Shown piece after piece: positions 59,799-64,000 of a DNA stretch of 64,000 bases. The stretch comes from Micromonospora cremea (GTDB lineage Bacteria; Actinomycetota; Actinomycetes; Mycobacteriales; Micromonosporaceae), in contig NZ_FSQT01000001.1 in assembly GCF_900143515.1 (NCBI RefSeq), forward strand, positions 992,001 to 1,056,000, in the 5' to 3' direction. The translations under genes were made by a program, and so were the position numbers. Numbering within the stretch: the first letter of the stretch is position 1; every line of letters starts with the position of its first letter. Below the pieces are notes generated by a model. The model did not search any database. It worked only from the letters and a program-made list of their open reading frames with translations, and was not told the DNA's origin.

Positions 59799-61232
59799 AT
59801 GACCCCCTCGCCGTCCCGGCTCTTCTCGGAGATAGCGACCGCGGAACGACCGGCCGAGACCAGGGTGCTCATGCGGCGGGCGGTGGTGCTGGGCGGCAGC
59901 ATCGCCGGGCTCATGGCGGCCCGGGTGCTGAGTGACCACGCCGACGAAGTGCTGATCATCGAACGGGATACGTCCGATGTGGACAGCGGCCCGCGACCCG
60001 GCGTGCCGCAGGGCAGCCAGGTGCACGCGCTGCTGCCCTCCGGTCAGATCCAGTTGGAACGCTGGTTTCCGGGCATCGTCGACGAGGCGCTCGCCCTCGG
60101 CGCCCCACCGCCACCGAGGGATCCGAGCGCGGCAAAGATCTTCGTGAACGGCGTGCTGGGGCTGCCGCCGGCACCGTCCGGCACCGGCCCGATGCTGATC
60201 ACCACGCGCCCGTTCCTGGAGGCGCTGGTCCGGCGGCGGACCCTCGCCATCGACAACATCCGAATCGTGTACGGCCGCGCGGACAACCTGGTCTTCGCCG
60301 ACCGGCGCGTCACCGGCGCCCGGTACGTGCCGGACGGCCGGACCGAGCCGATCGTCGAACCGGCGGACCTCGTGGTCGACGCGATGGGCCGGTCCAGCCG
60401 GCTCAGCAACTGGCTGGCCGACAACGGGTGGCCGCGCCCGCCGATGCAGCGGATGCCGATCAAACTCAACTACGCGACCGCGCTCTACAAGCAGGACCCG
60501 GCGGTCAGCGACGCCTGGGTGGTGGTCTACCACACCATGGCCGGCAAGGGCCGATCCGCCCGGATCGGTGGGATCAACTCGGTCGAGGGAGACCGTTGGA
60601 TCATGCTGGTCGCCGGCTACGACCAGGACCGGCCCAGCCGCGACGTCGCCGACTTCACCGCCCGCTGCCGCCAGCACTATCCGCAGATGTTCGGCGACAT
60701 CGCCGAGCGTGGCGAGATGCTCGGCCTGGTGGTCACGTACCACCAGGCCGACAGCCGACGCCGGGACCTCCACCGGCTCGACCGGATGCCCGCCGGACTG
60801 GTCGCGGCCGGAGACGCGATCGCGTCCTTCAACCCGGTGTACGGCCAGGGCATGACCTCCGCGATGCTGCACGCCTCCTGCCTGTCGGCGTACCTGCGCT
60901 CCGACCCGAAGCTGCACGAGGAACCGGCGCGGGCGTACTTCGACAAGGTGCGGGTGGTCGTCGACGCCGCCTGGCAGATCTCCACCTCGGCCGACATCGA
61001 GCTTCCACACGTCGACGGCCCGTACCCACCCGGGTACAAGGTCACGAAGTGGTTCGGTGACCTGGTCTTCCGGACGTCGCTGACCGATCCGGTGCTCAGC
61101 GCCCGGCTGGGCCGGGTCACCACCATGCTCGACCATCCGGTGACCCTGAGCCGGCCCGGCACCCTGCTCCGGGCGCTCCGGCTCGGCCTGTTCCGGAGCC
61201 AGTCCGCCGCCGGACCGGCGCACACCCCCTAG
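59799..61232 (+). CDS. FAD-dependent oxidoreductase (class A monooxygenase-like), copy 2
   Basis: A 477-residue paralogue of the protein encoded at 50930-52306. Shared blocks include AVVLGGSIAGLMAARVLSDH, PRPGVPQGSQVHALLPSGQ, ADLVVDAMGRSSRLSNWLAD, MTSAMLHASCLSAYLRSD and WQISTSADIELPHVDGPYPP. ATG 59799 has GAGGAG upstream. It precedes a SARP-like regulator by 76 bases, and divergent iron genes start 220 bases away. A tailoring oxidation in secondary metabolism is plausible; the substrate is unknown. Confidence 0.88.
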   Translation: MTPSPSRLFSEIATAERPAETRVLMRRAVVLGGSIAGLMAARVLSDHADEVLIIERDTSDVDSGPRPGVPQGSQVHALLPSGQIQLERWFPGIVDEALALGAPPPPRDPSAAKIFVNGVLGLPPAPSGTGPMLITTRPFLEALVRRRTLAIDNIRIVYGRADNLVFADRRVTGARYVPDGRTEPIVEPADLVVDAMGRSSRLSNWLADNGWPRPPMQRMPIKLNYATALYKQDPAVSDAWVVVYHTMAGKGRSARIGGINSVEGDRWIMLVAGYDQDRPSRDVADFTARCRQHYPQMFGDIAERGEMLGLVVTYHQADSRRRDLHRLDRMPAGLVAAGDAIASFNPVYGQGMTSAMLHASCLSAYLRSDPKLHEEPARAYFDKVRVVVDAAWQISTSADIELPHVDGPYPPGYKVTKWFGDLVFRTSLTDPVLSARLGRVTTMLDHPVTLSRPGTLLRALRLGLFRSQSAAGPAHTP

Positions 61233-61308
61233 TCCTGTCCGGCCCGTGGCCGATGACCATGAGCGGGTTGCCGGCGGCCCGATGCACGGGTTGGGGGATG
61301 CTAGGTCC

Positions 61309-64000
61309 GTGCAGATCACGATCCTCGGCCCGCTCGCCGTCAACGGCCAGCCGGTCCGGGGGGAGCGGCTCGCTGCGGTGGTCCGCGCGCTCGTCGACGC
61401 GCGTGGGCGGGCGGTCTCCACCACGCTGCTCGTGGACGCCGTGTGGGACGGCACGCCACCCGACGACGCGACCGGCGCCGTCCAGGCTCTCGTGTCCCGG
61501 GTACGCCGCCTCGGGCTGCCCGTGGTCGCCGTGCCCGGGGGATACCGCCTGCCCGTCGAGGAGATCTCCGTCGACGCGGTCGAGGTACGGGCGCTCGTCG
61601 AGCGGGGGCGTGCCGCACTCCGTACCGGTGACGTCCCTGGCGCCCGCAACTCGGCCGACCAGGCCCGTGCGCTGTTCCCCGAGGTCCCGGAACTCGTCAC
61701 CGCCGAGGAGACGCGCCTGTTCGCCGACGTCGCCGCGCTGCGCGCACAGGCCGCACTCGCCGGTGCGGGGCCGTTCGACGAGGCGGACCTGCGCCGGCTC
61801 GTCGCGCGTACCCCGCCGGACGAGCCGTCGGCGGCCCTGCTCGTCCGGGTGCTCGCCGCCCAGGGCCGGGACGCGGACGCGCTGGAGGTGGTCGAGCGAC
61901 TTCGCGCCGAACTGGCCGACCGGTACGGCACCGATCCGTCGCCCGTGATCACACAGGTGCACCTGGCGCTGCTGCGCGGCGAACTCACCACCCCGGCCGT
62001 CGTGGCGCTACCCCGGCCACCGGCACGGATCACCCTGCCCGCCGCGTGGCGCCGGCCGTTAACCGCCCTCGTCGGCCGGGAGCGGGACGTCGAGACAGTG
62101 GGCGGAGCGCTGACGGAGGCGCCGCTGGTGACGATCGTGGCGACCGGCGGCGCGGGCAAGACCCGGCTCGCCGCCGAGGTGGCGCGGCGCGCGACGGCGG
62201 CCGGGCGGCCGGTACGGGTGATCGAACTCGCCGGCCTGCGCTCGCCCGACGAGGTGCTGCCCACGGTGCTCACGGCACTCGGCGGAGCGGACACCTCGGC
62301 GACCGGCGGCAACCTGGGCCTCGAACGGCGGGTGCTCAGCCCCGAGGAACGGTTGCGCGCCGTGGCGCCGGACCTCGACGGGCTGGTCGTGCTGGACAAC
62401 TGCGAGCATGTTCTCGACGCGGTGGCCACCGTCGTCGCGGACCTGATCGCGGTGATCCCGCCGGAGGTCGCGGTCCTCGCGACGAGCCGGGCCCCGCTGG
62501 GCCTGGCCGGCGAACTGGTCCACCGCCTGACCGTGCTGCCCGACGCCGACGCGCTCGGGCTGATCGAGGCCCGGGCGAGGGCCGGTGGCGCGGTGCCGAC
62601 CTGGGACACCGAACGGGCGCTCGCGCTGTGCCACCGGCTCGACAACCTGCCCCTGGCTCTCGAACTGGCCGCCGCGCGACTGCGGCACATGCCGATCGAC
62701 GACGTGCTCGCCGGGCTGACCGACCGGTTCGCGCTGCTCGACGACGCGTTGCGGGGCCTGCCGGAACGGCACGCGAGCCTGTGGGCGATGGTCGACTGGA
62801 GCCGGGAACTGCTCGCGCCCGACGACCGCGAGCTGCTCCAGCGGATCGCAGTCATCCCCGGGGCGTTCACCGCGGACCTCGCCGCCGCGGTCGCGCGGAC
62901 CCCGCACGTACGACGGGGCCTGGCGACGCTCGTCGAACAGTCCCTGCTGACCCTGGTCGAGGGCGACGGTCAACCCCGCTACCGGATGCTCGAAACCGTC
63001 CGTGAGTACGGCGAGGCCCGGCTCGACGCGGCCGGTGACCGGGAACCGGCCATGGCCGGCCTGGTCGGCTGGGCCCGGGAGCAGGCCGTCGCGTTCGCCG
63101 ACCGGTTCGTCGGGCCCGGCCAGATCGAGGCGCTCGCCCGCTGCGCCGCCGAGCAGGACAACCTGGTCGCCGGCCTGCGCTGGGCGCTCGGGCACGACGA
63201 CGAGCCAGCCGCGGTCGACGTCGCCACCGCGCTGCTCCACGTCTGGACGGTGCGCGGCCTGCACCTCGAGGTCGTCGGGTGGGCACGCGGCCTGTTGCAC
63301 GTCGCGGACCCCGACAGACGGCGACGCTCGGCGATCCTGCGCGGCCGGGCCGCCGGCCACCCAACGCCCAACGCCGACCGGCTCGCCTGGACGTGCCTGC
63401 TGATCGGCGTCAACGCCGGTATCAGCGGCGAGCTCCGGCTCGCCGTCCTCGCCCGGCGGGCCCTCCGGATCGTCCTCGCCGAGCGGCCCGACGAGGTGTC
63501 GCCCCGGCTGACCGCGCTCGCGTCGGCGCTGCCGGGCTTCGACGCGTCCGACCCGGAGGAGAGCATGAAGGCCGCCGCCGAGATGATCGCGCACCCGGAC
63601 CCGTACGTGCAGGGGCTCGGACTCTTCGCCCGCGCGGCGGTACGCGAGAACGGCGGCATGCCCGAGGCGTCGATCGTCGACGCCGAGCAGGCGTACCGCC
63701 GCTTCGAGGTGGCCGGTGACCACTGGGGCATGGCGATGGCGGCAGGTGCCGTCGGGCAGTTCCTGATCCCGCGCAAGGACGCCGGCTCGGCCGAGTGGCT
63801 GGCGCGCAGCATCCGGCACATGGAACTGGTCGGTGCGGCGCAGGACGCCCGGTCGATCCGGGTACGGCTGGACGTGCAGCTCGCACTGACCGGCGACCCG
63901 GAAGCCGAGCGGCGGCTGGGCGAGACGGCGACGCCGGGCGAGGCCGAGGAGATGGACGCCGCGCTGGCGCGCCTCGGGCTGGCCCACCTCGCATGGCAAC
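61309..64000 (+). CDS. SARP/AfsR-like regulator with ATPase and TPR regions (cut off by the window end)
   Basis: An open frame from GTG 61309 runs to the window end (897 codons so far). It begins QITILGPLAVNGQPVRGERL, a winged-helix (Trans_reg_C-like) opening, followed by a BTAD-like helical domain (VDAVEVRALVERGRAALRTG, ADRYGTDPSPVITQVHLALL). An NTPase region has Walker A TGGAGKTRLAAEVARRA near residue 280 and a Walker B-like LVVLDNCEHVLDAV, with LATSRAPLGLAGE after it. TPR-like helices follow (QDNLVAGLRWALGHDDEPAA). This is the AfsR/SARP large-regulator architecture that controls secondary-metabolite genes; the C-terminus is not seen. Confidence 0.87.
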   Translation, partial: MQITILGPLAVNGQPVRGERLAAVVRALVDARGRAVSTTLLVDAVWDGTPPDDATGAVQALVSRVRRLGLPVVAVPGGYRLPVEEISVDAVEVRALVERGRAALRTGDVPGARNSADQARALFPEVPELVTAEETRLFADVAALRAQAALAGAGPFDEADLRRLVARTPPDEPSAALLVRVLAAQGRDADALEVVERLRAELADRYGTDPSPVITQVHLALLRGELTTPAVVALPRPPARITLPAAWRRPLTALVGRERDVETVGGALTEAPLVTIVATGGAGKTRLAAEVARRATAAGRPVRVIELAGLRSPDEVLPTVLTALGGADTSATGGNLGLERRVLSPEERLRAVAPDLDGLVVLDNCEHVLDAVATVVADLIAVIPPEVAVLATSRAPLGLAGELVHRLTVLPDADALGLIEARARAGGAVPTWDTERALALCHRLDNLPLALELAAARLRHMPIDDVLAGLTDRFALLDDALRGLPERHASLWAMVDWSRELLAPDDRELLQRIAVIPGAFTADLAAAVARTPHVRRGLATLVEQSLLTLVEGDGQPRYRMLETVREYGEARLDAAGDREPAMAGLVGWAREQAVAFADRFVGPGQIEALARCAAEQDNLVAGLRWALGHDDEPAAVDVATALLHVWTVRGLHLEVVGWARGLLHVADPDRRRRSAILRGRAAGHPTPNADRLAWTCLLIGVNAGISGELRLAVLARRALRIVLAERPDEVSPRLTALASALPGFDASDPEESMKAAAEMIAHPDPYVQGLGLFARAAVRENGGMPEASIVDAEQAYRRFEVAGDHWGMAMAAGAVGQFLIPRKDAGSAEWLARSIRHMELVGAAQDARSIRVRLDVQLALTGDPEAERRLGETATPGEAEEMDAALARLGLAHLAWQ

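Overview
The window reads as chromosomal DNA of a GC-rich actinomycete. Codons carry G or C in the third position almost throughout. Many genes start with GTG, neighbours are coupled by ATGA/GTGA overlaps, and the gene set (LacI, TetR and SARP regulators, NarL-type two-component systems, a DtxR/IdeR iron box, secreted esterases) fits a Micromonospora-like soil organism. That placement is inference from style and gene content, not from a marker gene. No rRNA, tRNA, CRISPR array or replication origin was seen.

1-11.6 kb is a carbohydrate block. A promoter with a dyad precedes a sugar-binding lipoprotein, two ABC permeases, an enolase-superfamily sugar-acid dehydratase, a fumarylacetoacetase-fold dehydratase and an aldehyde dehydrogenase. 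Together the last three suggest a non-phosphorylative route from an aldonic acid to 2-oxoglutarate. A secreted esterase with a LacI-type operator, a decayed GH51 arabinofuranosidase, regulator debris and a LacI regulator follow.

12-30 kb holds mixed housekeeping and resistance genes: LtrA; a TetR regulator divergent from a DUF308/flavin disulfide reductase pair, with three GAACGTTC operators; an LD-carboxypeptidase; a long-tailed membrane protein; a MalY-type lyase; a secreted M14 carboxypeptidase; DUF302 and TDT proteins; and a four-gene ABC exporter plus two-component operon.

30-34.5 kb contains a DUF2087 regulator, a cysteine-rich protein, a TnpB element bounded by 24-bp inverted termini, and an erythromycin-esterase-like gene broken by one missing base. 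The element's right end supplies the stop codon of both the transposon gene and the esterase.

34.5-50 kb holds glucan metabolism (GH15 enzyme, glycogen debranching enzyme, PfkB kinase). Several small divergent or paired regulator modules with visible operators are here too (methyltransferase/XRE-cupin and ArsR/SRPBCC). A ThuA-trefoil protein, a repeat protein and a D,D-carboxypeptidase complete the stretch.

50-64 kb has a TetR/DUF4386 divergent pair and then an iron island on the minus strand. The island has a FepC-type ATPase with an IdeR box at its start codon, a binding lipoprotein, a fused double permease, a siderophore-interacting reductase, and beyond it an unusual zinc-ribbon SDR and a GlcG/HbpS-type protein. 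Two paralogous FAD-dependent oxidoreductases on the plus strand flank this island. The window ends inside a large SARP/AfsR-like regulator.
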